Part shown: piece by piece, positions 39,627 through 48,448 of the stretch
Layout: every line of letters starts with the position of its first letter
Position numbering within the stretch: position 1 is the first letter of the stretch
NCBI GenBank assembly: GCA_964391195.1
Contig: CAYMLG010000004.1
Location: forward strand, 62,001 to 126,000
DNA from: JAAYXE01 sp964391195
Lineage (GTDB): Bacteria > Chloroflexota > Anaerolineae > Anaerolineales > UBA4823
DNA: 64,000 nucleotides
Reading direction: 5' to 3'
Made by a program: the position numbers and the translations under genes
Notes under the pieces: generated by a model
What the model was told of the DNA's origin: nothing
The model's input: only the letters and a program-made list of their open reading frames with translations
Database searches by the model: none

Positions 39627-39693
39627 GTAGGGAAAACCCTACCGATCAGTAGGAACATTCCCCGTTGAAGTGGCAGAACTTCAACGTTATAGT
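39627..39693 (+). promoter_or_regulatory. promoter-operator of glycan locus, copy 1
   Basis: Palindrome GTAGGGAAAACCCTAC (39627-39642), 7 bp, a 21-bp block (39650-39670) opening TAGGAACATTCCCC and ending in the -35 TTGAAG (39665-39670), 17-bp spacer, -10 TATAGT (39688-39693). Within the block GGAACATTCC is a second small palindrome centred 22 bp from the first. The same order and spacing occur at 50759-50825. Confidence 0.8.
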
Positions 39694-39992
39694 AGAAGAA
39701 GCACACGGAGAAGTAAGCGATTTAAGGTGTACTTATGGCCTTATAGTTGATGCTTCTTCTCCTGGGCCGGATGATGGCTTCAGGGGCCGTCAGACACTCT
39801 CAATAGGATCTCTCTGGGGGAGAGCCGGTCGATGTTTTTTAGACGCCCAGTCGTCTTGCAAGGGTAACAATTTTTTCTTGAAGGTGTCATAAGCCGGGTA
39901 GTTTCGCGTTTAGAAGCGGAGCAGAGAGAGCCCACGGGGGGGATTCATCGTCTGCTGATGAACGAACAGGGTGGAAAAGGAGTTGATCAGCT
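39694..39992 (+). promoter_or_regulatory. structured leader of the first GT9 gene
   Basis: About 290-nt untranslated leader. AGAAGAAGC (39694-39702) pairs with GCTTCTTCT (39752-39760). Further on: CTCTC/GAGAG near 39810 with a T6 run at 39836, and TTCATC/GATGAA near 39945. Ends in AAAGGAG before ATG 39993. No known riboswitch recognised. Confidence 0.45.
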
Positions 39993-41015
39993 ATGAATAA
40001 GCTCATTCACGTGATGGAAGGAGTACCAAAGCGGATCGCTGTGCTTCGGGCGCTGCAGTTGGGGGATATGATGTGCGCAGTCCCGGCATTCCGGGCGCTA
40101 CGGGCTGCCTTTCCAGACGCGGTGATCACCCTGGTGGGCCTCCCCTGGGCCCGGGGCTTTGTCAGGCGGTTCAACTTTTACCTGGATGATTTCATCGAGT
40201 TCCCCGGTTATCCGGGCCTCCCCGAGCGCACGCCTCAGATCGACCGCATCCCCGAGTTCCTGCGCGAGATGCAGTGGCTGGAATTCGACCTCGCCCTGCA
40301 GATGCAGGGTTCGGGTGAGATCAGCAACCCGCTGGTGGAGATGTTTGGCGCCCGCTGTTCCGCCGGTTATTACCTCCCAGGGCATATGCAGCCGAATGAG
40401 GAATTGTTTATGCCCTACCCCGAGCACGAGCACGAGGTCTGGCGGCACCTGCGGCTGATGGAGTTCCTCGGGCTGCCCTTGCAGGGGGACGCGCTGGAGT
40501 TCCCCCTGTATCCTCAGGACTGGGAAGCGCTGCAGGCCATCGGTGAGCAATACGGCCTGCAGGCGGGCAGCTACGCCTGCCTGCACGTGGGGGCGCGAGC
40601 GGAGAACCGCCGCTGGCCGGTGGAGCGCTTCGCGGCCGTGGGCGATGGCCTGGCCAGACGCGGCCTGCAGGTGGTGCTCACCGGGACCGAAGCGGAAGCC
40701 CCGCTGGCGCGAGCCGTGGAAGTGCGAATGAAAGCCGCGGCCATTAACCTGACCGGGCAGACCCGGCTGGGCGCCCTGGCGGCCCTGCTGTCGAACGCCC
40801 GGCTGCTGGTCTGCAACGACACCGGGGTATCGCACCTGGCTGCGGCCCTGCTCACGCCCAGTGTGGTGCTTTTCTCGGCTTCGGAGCCGCACCGCTGGGC
40901 GCCCAAGAACCTTAACCTGAACCGGATTATCCCCTGGGCCGGGAACGCCGGTCCGGAAGCCGTGCTGGTCGAGGTGGACAACCTGCTCCATAAGGAGCCG
41001 AGCTATGCCGCCTGA
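39993..41015 (+). CDS. GT9 glycosyltransferase (heptosyltransferase family), 1
   Basis: 340 residues. GT-B fold of family 9: N-terminal KRIAVLRALQLGDMMCAVPA, with the LGD motif near the start, and donor domain with HVGARAENRRWPVERFAAV and the CNDTGVSHLAAALLTPSVVLF loop. In other bacteria GT9 enzymes add L,D-heptose from ADP-heptose to LPS; here the acceptor is unknown. AAAGGAG precedes the ATG. First gene of the 13-gene glycan locus; overlaps the next gene by 11 bp. Confidence 0.92.
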   Translation: MNKLIHVMEGVPKRIAVLRALQLGDMMCAVPAFRALRAAFPDAVITLVGLPWARGFVRRFNFYLDDFIEFPGYPGLPERTPQIDRIPEFLREMQWLEFDLALQMQGSGEISNPLVEMFGARCSAGYYLPGHMQPNEELFMPYPEHEHEVWRHLRLMEFLGLPLQGDALEFPLYPQDWEALQAIGEQYGLQAGSYACLHVGARAENRRWPVERFAAVGDGLARRGLQVVLTGTEAEAPLARAVEVRMKAAAINLTGQTRLGALAALLSNARLLVCNDTGVSHLAAALLTPSVVLFSASEPHRWAPKNLNLNRIIPWAGNAGPEAVLVEVDNLLHKEPSYAA

Positions 41016-42102
41016 GGGCATGGGACACGTACGCCGGGTGCTGGCCGTACGCCTGGACAATATCGGCGACGTGATCATGCTCGGCCCGGCGCTGCGGACC
41101 ATCCGCCATAATCTGCCTGCCGCCCGCATCAGCCTGCTGGCTTCGCCCGCCGGAAGCCAGGTGGCGCCGCTGCTGCCCTGGGTGGATGAGGTCCTGCCGG
41201 TGCGTTCGCTGTGGCAGGATGTGTCCGGGGCGCTTTCCTTCGACCCCGGCCGCGAGCAGGCCCTGATCGCCCGGTTGAGCCGAGGGGGTTACGAAGCGGC
41301 CTTCATCTTCACCAGCTTTTCTCAATCGCCTTACCCGCCGGCCTACGCCTGCTACCTGGCCGGGATTCCCATCCGGGCCGGCCAGTCGCGTGAGTTCGGG
41401 GGGCAGGTGCTTTCTCACTGCTATCGGCCGGAGGGGGACGATCAGCACCAGGTCGATCGCAACCTGTCGCTGCTCAACAAAGCCGGATTTGAACTAAGTG
41501 GGACGCGCCTGGAGCTTGCTGTGCCTGAACGGGCCCGGCGTTCGGCCAGAGAAAAGCTGCGGGCCGCCGGGGTGGACCCGTACGCAGGGTTTATCGCCCT
41601 GGCGCCGGGGGCCAGCGCCGCCGCCCGCCGCTATGCCCCCCAGCGCTTTGCTGTGGCCGCTGCCGCGCTGGCCGAAGAGAGTCGTTTACCGGTGGTGATC
41701 ATCGGCAGCGCGCGCGAGGCCGGGCACATCTCTCCGGCGCTGGCTGCTGCCCGGGGGGTGGTGTCGCTGGTGGGGCAGACCGATGTTTTGGAGTTCGCCG
41801 CTGTGATCGAACGGGCCCGGCTGCTGTTGGCCAACAACTCGGCTGCCCTGCACATCGCCGACGCCTTCGCCGTCCCTATGGTGATCCTCTACTCGGGGAC
41901 GGAGTACGAAAGCCAGTGGCGGCCGCGACATTCTCAGGCGCAACTGCTGCGGGTGCCCACCACCTGTTCGCCCTGCTACCGGTTCGAATGTCCCTACAAC
42001 CAGGAATGCCTGGATATCCCTCCGCAGACTGTCCTGCGGGCCGCCCTGGCAGCGTTGGAGGCGCGGGCCGGTCCGCTTCCCGCCCGGGTAGGAGTGCACT
42101 AG
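41005..42102 (+). CDS. GT9 glycosyltransferase (heptosyltransferase family), 2
   Basis: 365 residues. N-terminal RVLAVRLDNIGDVIMLGPAL, donor loop LANNSAALHIADAFAVPMV, and a Cys-rich element CSPCYRFECPYNQEC typical of part of GT9 and perhaps metal-binding. Translated with the preceding gene (11-bp overlap). The paralogue with the same Cys motif is at 48449. Acceptor not readable. Confidence 0.92.
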   Translation: MPPEGMGHVRRVLAVRLDNIGDVIMLGPALRTIRHNLPAARISLLASPAGSQVAPLLPWVDEVLPVRSLWQDVSGALSFDPGREQALIARLSRGGYEAAFIFTSFSQSPYPPAYACYLAGIPIRAGQSREFGGQVLSHCYRPEGDDQHQVDRNLSLLNKAGFELSGTRLELAVPERARRSAREKLRAAGVDPYAGFIALAPGASAAARRYAPQRFAVAAAALAEESRLPVVIIGSAREAGHISPALAAARGVVSLVGQTDVLEFAAVIERARLLLANNSAALHIADAFAVPMVILYSGTEYESQWRPRHSQAQLLRVPTTCSPCYRFECPYNQECLDIPPQTVLRAALAALEARAGPLPARVGVH

Positions 42103-42109
42103 AGCTGTG

Positions 42110-42148
42110 CCGGAAGGCTATGCCCGATGGCTATGCCGGAAGGCTAAG
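42110..42148. repeat. 13-bp tandem repeat, three exact-length units
   Basis: CCGGAAGGCTATG, CCCGATGGCTATG, CCGGAAGGCTAAG with no spacing. Lies between GT9-2 and the GT at 42222; a small hairpin CCCGCC/GGCGGG follows near 42165. Confidence 0.85.
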
Positions 42149-42221
42149 CCTTAGGGCCCTTTACCCGCCAGGCGGGTTATCGTTTACTGGTATTGATTTT
42201 ATTGGTGTAAAAAGGTATAGA

Positions 42222-43214
42222 ATGACTGTTCACAGCCAGACGTCTCCGGGGGCGAGCCGCCATCCGAAGCGTCGTTTAAAAATACTGACCTGGCACGTCC
42301 ACGGGAATTATCTCTATTATCTCGCCCAAGCTCCGCACGAATTCTACCTGCCGGTGAAACCGGGCCGTCCGGAGGGCTATGGCGGGCGATCGGGGGGGCT
42401 TCCCTGGCCGGATAACCTCCACGATGTCCCCGCCGAAGAAGTCCGGGGGCTGGACCTCGACCTCATCCTCTTTCAATCCCATAAAAATTATCTTCACGAC
42501 CAGCACGAGATCTGTTCGCCGGAACAGCAGCGGCTGCCGCGCATTTACCTGGAGCACGATCCGCCGCGCGAGCACCCCACCGATACCCGCCACCCGGTCG
42601 ATGACCCAAACGTTCTGCTGGTGCATGTGACCCATTTCAACGACTTGATGTGGGACAGCAACCGCACGCCCACCCGGGTGATCGAGCATGGAGTGATCGT
42701 CCCGCAGGGGGTGCGCTATACCGGCGAGTTGGAACGCGGGATCGTGGTCGTCAACGGGTTGAAGAAACGGGGCCGGCGCCTGGGAGCCGATGTGTTCGAA
42801 AAAGTCCGCCTGCAAATCCCCCTCGATCTGGCCGGCATGCAGTCCGAAGACCTGGATGGCCTGGGGGAAGTGCCGCACGCCGGGCTGCCCGCGTTCGAGG
42901 CCCGCTACCGGTTCTTCTTCAACCCCATTCGCTACACCAGCCTGGGCCTGGCCGTGTGCGAGGCGATGATGCTGGGCATGCCCATCCTCGGGCTGGCGAC
43001 CACGGAGATGGTCTCGGTGGTTGAGAACGGGGTCTCGGGGTATGTGAGCACGGACGTAGATGCGGTGATCGACTGCATGCGCCACCTGCTATCCGACCCG
43101 GGGGAAGCGCGCCGGTTGGGAGAAGGAGCCCGCCGCGTGGCGGAAGAGCGGTTCAATATCCACCGCTTTGCAGCCGGCTGGAATGATGCTTTCGCGCTTG
43201 TGAGTGGCATGTAG
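42222..43214 (+). CDS. glycosyltransferase (GT4-like, short N-terminal domain)
   Basis: 330 residues from ATG at 42222 (AAGGT upstream). N-terminal KILTWHVHGNYLYYLAQAP and later RTPTRVIEHGVIVPQGVRY; the C-terminal donor part has YTSLGLAVCEAMMLGMPIL. The N-terminal domain seems specialised. It binds nucleotide-sugar; sugar unknown. Part of the continuous plus-strand locus, 38 bp before the GT-GmhA fusion. Confidence 0.85.
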   Translation: MTVHSQTSPGASRHPKRRLKILTWHVHGNYLYYLAQAPHEFYLPVKPGRPEGYGGRSGGLPWPDNLHDVPAEEVRGLDLDLILFQSHKNYLHDQHEICSPEQQRLPRIYLEHDPPREHPTDTRHPVDDPNVLLVHVTHFNDLMWDSNRTPTRVIEHGVIVPQGVRYTGELERGIVVVNGLKKRGRRLGADVFEKVRLQIPLDLAGMQSEDLDGLGEVPHAGLPAFEARYRFFFNPIRYTSLGLAVCEAMMLGMPILGLATTEMVSVVENGVSGYVSTDVDAVIDCMRHLLSDPGEARRLGEGARRVAEERFNIHRFAAGWNDAFALVSGM

Positions 43215-43252
43215 CTGGCGGCCGGTGAAAGCGTGAACGGAGAAAAGAAAGT

Positions 43253-45253
43253 ATGACGAAAAGGATTGCACTCATCAGCGAGCACGCCTCCCCGCTGGCC
43301 CATCTTGGCGGCGTTGACAGCGGTGGCCAGAATGTCTACGTGGCCCAGGTAGCGCGCCATCTGGCCCGGCAGGGGCACGAAGTGGATGTGTTCACTCGAA
43401 AAGACAGCGAAAGCCTGGCAGATATTCTGCTCTGGGAGGACCGGGTCCGCATCATCCATGTCCCCGCCGGGCCGGCCGGGTACGTCCGCAAAGAGGAACT
43501 GCTTCCCCACATGGGGCCCTTCACCGATTTCATCGTCGAGTTCATCCGCCGCCAGGACAGGCCCTACGATCTGATCCATGCCAACTTCTGGATGTCCGGG
43601 TTGGTCGCCGCCGGGGTCAAGCGCCTCCTGGGCATCCCGTTTGTGATCACCTTCCACGCCCTGGGGCGCGTGCGGAGGCTGCACCAGGGGAAAGACGACG
43701 GTTTCCCCGATGTGCGCTTCGCCATCGAAGACCAGATCGTGGCCGAAGCGGACAGGATCATCGCCGAATGTCCCCAGGACCGGCAGGACCTGATGCGCCT
43801 GTACCGGGCCCGGCCTGAAAAGATCGAAGTGATCCCCTGCGGCTTCGATCCGGGGGAGATCCATCCGGTGGACAGGGCGGAAGCCCGCCGCCGCCTGGGG
43901 TTGGCCGAGGACGAATGGGTGGTGCTCCAACTGGGGCGCATGGTGCCCCGCAAGGGCGTGGACAATGTGCTGCGGGGTTTCGCCCGCCTGGTTTGCGAGC
44001 ACAAAGTCCCGGCCCGGCTGCTGGTTGTGGGCGGCGAAGCTGAGGACCCAGACCCCGAGCGGACCCCGGAGATCGGCCGGCTGCAGGCGATCGCCGAGGA
44101 AGAGGGCATTTCCGGCCGGGTGACCTTCACCGGGCAGCGCAGCCGGGAGGCGATCAAGTACTACTTCAGCGCCGCCGATGTGTTCGTCTCTACCCCCTGG
44201 TACGAGCCATTCGGCATCACCCCGGTGGAGGCGATGGCCTGCGCTACCCCGGTGGTCGGGTCGAACGTCGGCGGGATCAAGTACACCGTCCAGGAGGGGG
44301 AGACCGGTTTCCTGGTGCCTCCGAATAACCCGCTCGCCCTGGGAGACCGGTTGGCGCATTTGTTCTCCCATCCTGATGAGCTCCGGCGCATGAGCCAGAG
44401 GGCGCTGGAAAGAGCCAACCGCCTGTTCACCTGGAAGCGAGTCGCCCGCCAGATCGCCGGCCTGTATGAAGACGTGCTGGAGGAGGAGGCCGCCCTGCAA
44501 ACCCGCCCCGCGACTAACGGGCATGCTGCTCGCCAGGCCGCCGGGCTCCAGCCGCCGCCCTCGTTCGTCGAGCCGGTGGATATCCTCGACCGGATCGACC
44601 TCATCGCCCAGAACTTCGAGAGCGCCCGGGACGTGCTGCAAAAGTCCCAGGAGGTGCTTGGGCCTTCGATCCTGGCCGTGGCTGACGCGATGATCTCCAC
44701 CCTGGAACGGGGCGGGCGGGTGATGGTCGCCGGGAACGGGGGCAGCGCGGCGGATGGCGCGCATTTCGCCGCAGAGCTGGTGGGCCGTTTCGTCTACCCC
44801 GACCGCAAGGGGCTGCCGGTGATGGCCCTCACCGCCGACACGGCCTTCCTCACCGCCTGGGCCAACGATGTGGGCTACGAGCAGGTGTTCGCCCGCCAGG
44901 TGCAGGCTTTCGGGCGGCCCGGAGACTTGCTGTTCGGGATCAGCACCAGCGGTAGATCGGATAACCTGGTGCAGGCCTTCGAGACCGCAGCCCTGATGGG
45001 GATTACCTGCGCCGCCCTGCTCGGGGGCGATGGCGGCGAAATGGAACCCCTGGCCGACCTGGCCATCCTGGTGCCCTCCGTCAACGTGCAGCGCATTCAA
45101 GAAGTCCACACCCTGGTGCTGCACACCCTGGCGGAGCTGGTCGAACAGCACTTCGTTGCCTCGCCACCCTATCTGGGCGCTGTCGCTGCCCGGGGCCGGG
45201 GTTCCTGGGACCTGCAGTCTGCCATGCCGGTCGAAATGAAAGGGACGGACTGA
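43253..45253 (+). CDS. fusion: GT4 glycosyltransferase + GmhA sedoheptulose-7-phosphate isomerase
   Basis: 666 residues. Residues about 1-405 form a GT4 enzyme (GGVDSGGQNVYV loop, LGRMVPRKGVDNVL, E-x7-E in YEPFGITPVEAM). After a short linker (about 405-435) comes a full SIS-fold GmhA (about 440-645): GNGGSAADGAHF (494-505), LTADTAFLTAWANDVGYEQVF, SGRSDNLVQAF, and a late VQRIQEVHTLVLH helix that carries the catalytic His/Glu region. GmhA makes D-glycero-D-manno-heptose 7-phosphate. Start ATG at 43253 follows GGAGAAAAG. The fusion makes precursor and transfer enzyme in one chain. Confidence 0.92.
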   Translation: MTKRIALISEHASPLAHLGGVDSGGQNVYVAQVARHLARQGHEVDVFTRKDSESLADILLWEDRVRIIHVPAGPAGYVRKEELLPHMGPFTDFIVEFIRRQDRPYDLIHANFWMSGLVAAGVKRLLGIPFVITFHALGRVRRLHQGKDDGFPDVRFAIEDQIVAEADRIIAECPQDRQDLMRLYRARPEKIEVIPCGFDPGEIHPVDRAEARRRLGLAEDEWVVLQLGRMVPRKGVDNVLRGFARLVCEHKVPARLLVVGGEAEDPDPERTPEIGRLQAIAEEEGISGRVTFTGQRSREAIKYYFSAADVFVSTPWYEPFGITPVEAMACATPVVGSNVGGIKYTVQEGETGFLVPPNNPLALGDRLAHLFSHPDELRRMSQRALERANRLFTWKRVARQIAGLYEDVLEEEAALQTRPATNGHAARQAAGLQPPPSFVEPVDILDRIDLIAQNFESARDVLQKSQEVLGPSILAVADAMISTLERGGRVMVAGNGGSAADGAHFAAELVGRFVYPDRKGLPVMALTADTAFLTAWANDVGYEQVFARQVQAFGRPGDLLFGISTSGRSDNLVQAFETAALMGITCAALLGGDGGEMEPLADLAILVPSVNVQRIQEVHTLVLHTLAELVEQHFVASPPYLGAVAARGRGSWDLQSAMPVEMKGTD

Positions 45254-45339
45254 GCCTGCACACCGATTAGCTTCACGCGTGGGCGGCCGGCGCAACCCGC
45301 CGGGGCCGCTCACCGATTCCACACTGCAAGGATGGATAG

Positions 45340-46065
45340 ATGATCGAGATCAAGGACAGAGTGATTTTAGTGACCGGGGGGGCGCGGGGGCTGGGCGCGG
45401 AGATATGCCGGGACCTGTGCGAAGCCGGGGCGGTGGTCATCCCCGCCGACATCCGCCCGGATCTGCTGCGCGACACCGCCAGACAACTGTCGGCGAATGG
45501 GCGGCAGGTGAAGCCGGTTGAGATGGACGTCTGTGATGAGAAGCAGGTCGAAGGGGTGATCCGCCAGGTCCTGGACGAGTACGGCCGGTTGGATGTGCTG
45601 GTGAACAACGCCGGCACCGACAAGACGCTTTCGGTTGAAGAGTTGGCGGTCTCCGACTGGGACCGGGTGCTTGGGGTCAATCTGCGCGGGCCGTTCCTCA
45701 CCTCGAAGTTCGCCTTCCCCATCATGCGCCGGCAGGGGGAAGGGGCGATCATCAACATCGTCTCCACCGCGGCCAGGCGAGCCTGGCCCAATGCGGCGGC
45801 TTATCACGCCAGCAAATGGGGGCTGCTCGGTTTCACCCATGCCCTGCACACCGAAGGCCGGCTCCACAATATCAAGGTGACGGCGGTCATCGCCGGTGGG
45901 ATGCGCACCCCGTTCCTGTTGGAGCGCTTCCCGGATATCGATCTGGACACTTTACAAGACCCGGCGAATGTAGCCAGGACGGTGCGTTTCGTGCTGCAGC
46001 AGCCGGTTGAAACTGTGATTCCTGAAATTATGGTTCTCCCCATGCGGGAGACCTCCTGGCCATAA
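45340..46065 (+). CDS. classical SDR oxidoreductase of the heptose cluster
   Basis: 241 residues. NAD(P) loop TGGARGLG (12-19), NNAG (89-92), catalytic S142, Y155, K159 in YHASK. Classical, not extended, SDR, so it is not HldD. It sits between GmhA and GmhB and could reduce or oxidise the heptose (for example a 6-deoxy- or keto-heptose step); that is inferred from position. AAGGATGG precedes the ATG. Confidence 0.88.
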   Translation: MIEIKDRVILVTGGARGLGAEICRDLCEAGAVVIPADIRPDLLRDTARQLSANGRQVKPVEMDVCDEKQVEGVIRQVLDEYGRLDVLVNNAGTDKTLSVEELAVSDWDRVLGVNLRGPFLTSKFAFPIMRRQGEGAIINIVSTAARRAWPNAAAYHASKWGLLGFTHALHTEGRLHNIKVTAVIAGGMRTPFLLERFPDIDLDTLQDPANVARTVRFVLQQPVETVIPEIMVLPMRETSWP

Positions 46066-46119
46066 GCGGGCCGGGCGACGAAGATACCATTCCGATGGGG
46101 GTATTTCAAGGAGGTAACA

Positions 46120-46770
46120 ATGTATCACCGAGCAGTTTTCCTGGATAAGGATGGGACGATCATCGAAAACGTCCCCTACAACGTGGACGTGGACAAAATC
46201 CGCTTCAACCCCGGCGTGTTGGAGGGCGTGCGGCAGTTACACGAGGCCGGTTATAAGCTGTTTATCGTCACCAATCAAGCCGGAGCGGCCCATGGGCGTT
46301 TCCGCGAGGAGGCCCTGGCCCCGGTGTTCGACTACATCCGGGGGGCGATGGAAGCGGCCGGCGCGCCCCTGAGCGGCTATTACTACTGCCCGCACCATCC
46401 CGATGGCCAGGTGCGGGCCTACGCTCAACGCTGCTTCTGCCGCAAGCCCAACCCCGGGCTGCTGTTCCAGGCCGCGCGGGAGCACGATCTGAACCTGGCA
46501 GGCTCCTGGCTGATCGGCGATATCCTAAACGACATCGAAGCGGGGCGGCGGGTGGACTGCCGCACGGTGTTGATCGACAACGGGAACGAAACCGAGTGGG
46601 AGCTTTCCACGCTCCGCCGCCCGCATTACACCGTGCCCGATTTCGCCGGGGCGGTCCAGGCCATCCTACTGGCCGGCCGGGCGGAGCAGGCCGCCGGAGA
46701 GCTGTTCGGGAAGGACCTGGCTGCCAGTTCCACCGGGCGAAATGTGACTCGCCGGCCGTTGAGTGTTTGA
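46120..46770 (+). CDS. gmhB: D-glycero-D-manno-heptose 1,7-bisphosphate 7-phosphatase
   Basis: HAD phosphatase, 216 residues, consecutive with the heptose genes. Nucleophile D9 and D11 in FLDKDGTI, zinc ligands C90, H92, C105, C107 (CPHHPDG, CFCRKP), and D134/D138 in GDILND. This zinc pattern separates GmhB from other HADs. A strong AAGGAGGT precedes the ATG. The last ~40 residues after the HAD core are Arg/Ser-rich and not conserved. Confidence 0.92.
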   Translation: MYHRAVFLDKDGTIIENVPYNVDVDKIRFNPGVLEGVRQLHEAGYKLFIVTNQAGAAHGRFREEALAPVFDYIRGAMEAAGAPLSGYYYCPHHPDGQVRAYAQRCFCRKPNPGLLFQAAREHDLNLAGSWLIGDILNDIEAGRRVDCRTVLIDNGNETEWELSTLRRPHYTVPDFAGAVQAILLAGRAEQAAGELFGKDLAASSTGRNVTRRPLSV

Positions 46771-46868
46771 ACCCCGCCAGGGGACGTGTCAGGGGGAAAC
46801 GAATCCGGTCTCCGCGCCCACCTCGCCGCCAGACCGGTCTGAGGAAAATTAAGCCTGTAAAGGTATGT

Positions 46869-48377
46869 ATGAACGAGAATCTTATCGGTATCATTGGCCG
46901 GTTTCCCCAACAAACGGTGTTGGTGATCGGGGAAGCCATGCTGGATAGTTACCTCTCCGGCCCGGCGGACCGCCTGTGCCGGGAAGCCCCCGTCCCGGTG
47001 GTGTCCATCACCGGGCGGGAACACGTGCCGGGAGGGGCGGCAAATACGGCGGTCAACCTCACCAGCCTGGGCGCTCGAACCCACTTTTTATCGGTGATCG
47101 GCAAGGACCCGGAGGCGGACTTGCTGTGCCGGGCTCTCGAATCGGCGGGCGTCTCCACCGAGCATCTCATCCGCCGCGGCGGCCGCAGCACCCTGGCCAA
47201 GCAGCGGGTGATCGCCGGTTCGCAGATGGTGGTGCGCTTCGACCAGGGCGCTACCGCTCCGGTGCCGGCCGAGGTCGAAGACCAGCTCATCGACCGCCTG
47301 CGTTCCCTGGTCCCCCGGGTGGACGCCATCGTCGTCTCCGACTACGCCTACGGCATCCTCACCCCGCGGGTGATCGCCGCCCTGGGCGAGCTGCAGGCCG
47401 GCTCCCCGCGCCTGCTGGTGGTGGATTCCAAGCGGCTTCCAGCCTACCGCCAGGTGCGGGTGACGGCGGTGAAACCGAACTATGAAGAGGCGGCGCAGCT
47501 CTTGGGCCTGTCCCGGCTGGAGCCCGGGCGGGACGCCGGGCGGGCGACCGCAGTCAGCCGGGCCAGGCAGATCGAAAACGAGGGCGCCCGCATCCTGGAC
47601 CTGACCGGGGCGGAGCTGGCGGTGGTCACCATCGACCGGGACGGCGCCCTGGCCTTCACCCGGGACGGCGAACCGTACCGCCTGTACGCTCGCCCCAGGC
47701 CCGATTCGCGGGCGGCCGGCGCGGGCGACACCTTCGTCAGCGCCTTAACCCTGGCCCTGGCGTCCGGCGCCCACACCGAGAACGCCGCCGAACTGGCCTC
47801 CGCCGCGGCCGAGATCGTGGTGGGCAAAGACGGCACCTCGGCCTGCTTCGCCGCCGAACTGGTGGACTACTTCTCTCAGGACACCAAGCTGATCACCGAC
47901 GCCTTCCAACTGGTGGCGCGCCTGGCGGCCTACCGGCGGGAGGAGCGGCGGGTGGTGTTCACCAACGGCTGCTTCGACCTTCTCCACCGCGGGCACATCA
48001 ACTACCTCAACCGGGCGAAGGCCCTGGGGGACGTGCTCATCGTGGGGGTGAACTCGGATCACAGCGTGCGCCGCCTGAAAGGCCCCAGCCGGCCGATCAA
48101 CTCGCTCGAAGACCGGGTCCAGATTCTGGCCGCGCTGAGCTGCGTGGACCATATCGTCCCCTTCGATACCGACACGCCGGTTGAACTGATCCGCCAGATC
48201 AGGCCGGATATTTTCGTCAAGGGCGGCGATTACACCCGCCAGACGCTGCCGGAGGCCCCGCTGGTGGAGAAATTGGGCGGGGAAGTGCGCATCTTGCCCT
48301 ATCTGGAAGACCACTCGACGACCGGGATCATCGAACGCATCCGGGAGATCTACCTCGGTTCCTCGCTGCCGGACTAG
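46869..48377 (+). CDS. hldE: bifunctional heptose-7-P kinase / heptose-1-P adenylyltransferase
   Basis: 502 residues. N-terminal PfkB kinase (about 1-335; VPGGAANTAVNLTSLG and GAGDTF with D287) forms heptose 1,7-bisphosphate; C-terminal nucleotidyltransferase (about 358-500; FTNGCFDLLHRGHINYL) makes ADP-heptose. The ATG at 46869 has AAAGG at the right distance. Completes GmhA-HldE-GmhB. No HldD epimerase in the window, so the product would be the D,D-form. Confidence 0.95.
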   Translation: MNENLIGIIGRFPQQTVLVIGEAMLDSYLSGPADRLCREAPVPVVSITGREHVPGGAANTAVNLTSLGARTHFLSVIGKDPEADLLCRALESAGVSTEHLIRRGGRSTLAKQRVIAGSQMVVRFDQGATAPVPAEVEDQLIDRLRSLVPRVDAIVVSDYAYGILTPRVIAALGELQAGSPRLLVVDSKRLPAYRQVRVTAVKPNYEEAAQLLGLSRLEPGRDAGRATAVSRARQIENEGARILDLTGAELAVVTIDRDGALAFTRDGEPYRLYARPRPDSRAAGAGDTFVSALTLALASGAHTENAAELASAAAEIVVGKDGTSACFAAELVDYFSQDTKLITDAFQLVARLAAYRREERRVVFTNGCFDLLHRGHINYLNRAKALGDVLIVGVNSDHSVRRLKGPSRPINSLEDRVQILAALSCVDHIVPFDTDTPVELIRQIRPDIFVKGGDYTRQTLPEAPLVEKLGGEVRILPYLEDHSTTGIIERIREIYLGSSLPD

Positions 48378-48448
48378 GCCGCGGGACCCCGGACGGGCCA
48401 GGAAAGGAGCACGACATTCAGTCGCAGGCCGGACAGCCCTGGGAGCTG

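Noticed and set aside
42932..45322. 796-residue minus-strand frame
   Set aside because: Antisense shadow of the GT-GmhA gene; His/Gly/Asp-rich translation without domains.
45340..46065. HldD heptose epimerase
   Set aside because: Classical SDR of 241 residues with YHASK; HldD is a longer extended SDR with a different NADP loop.
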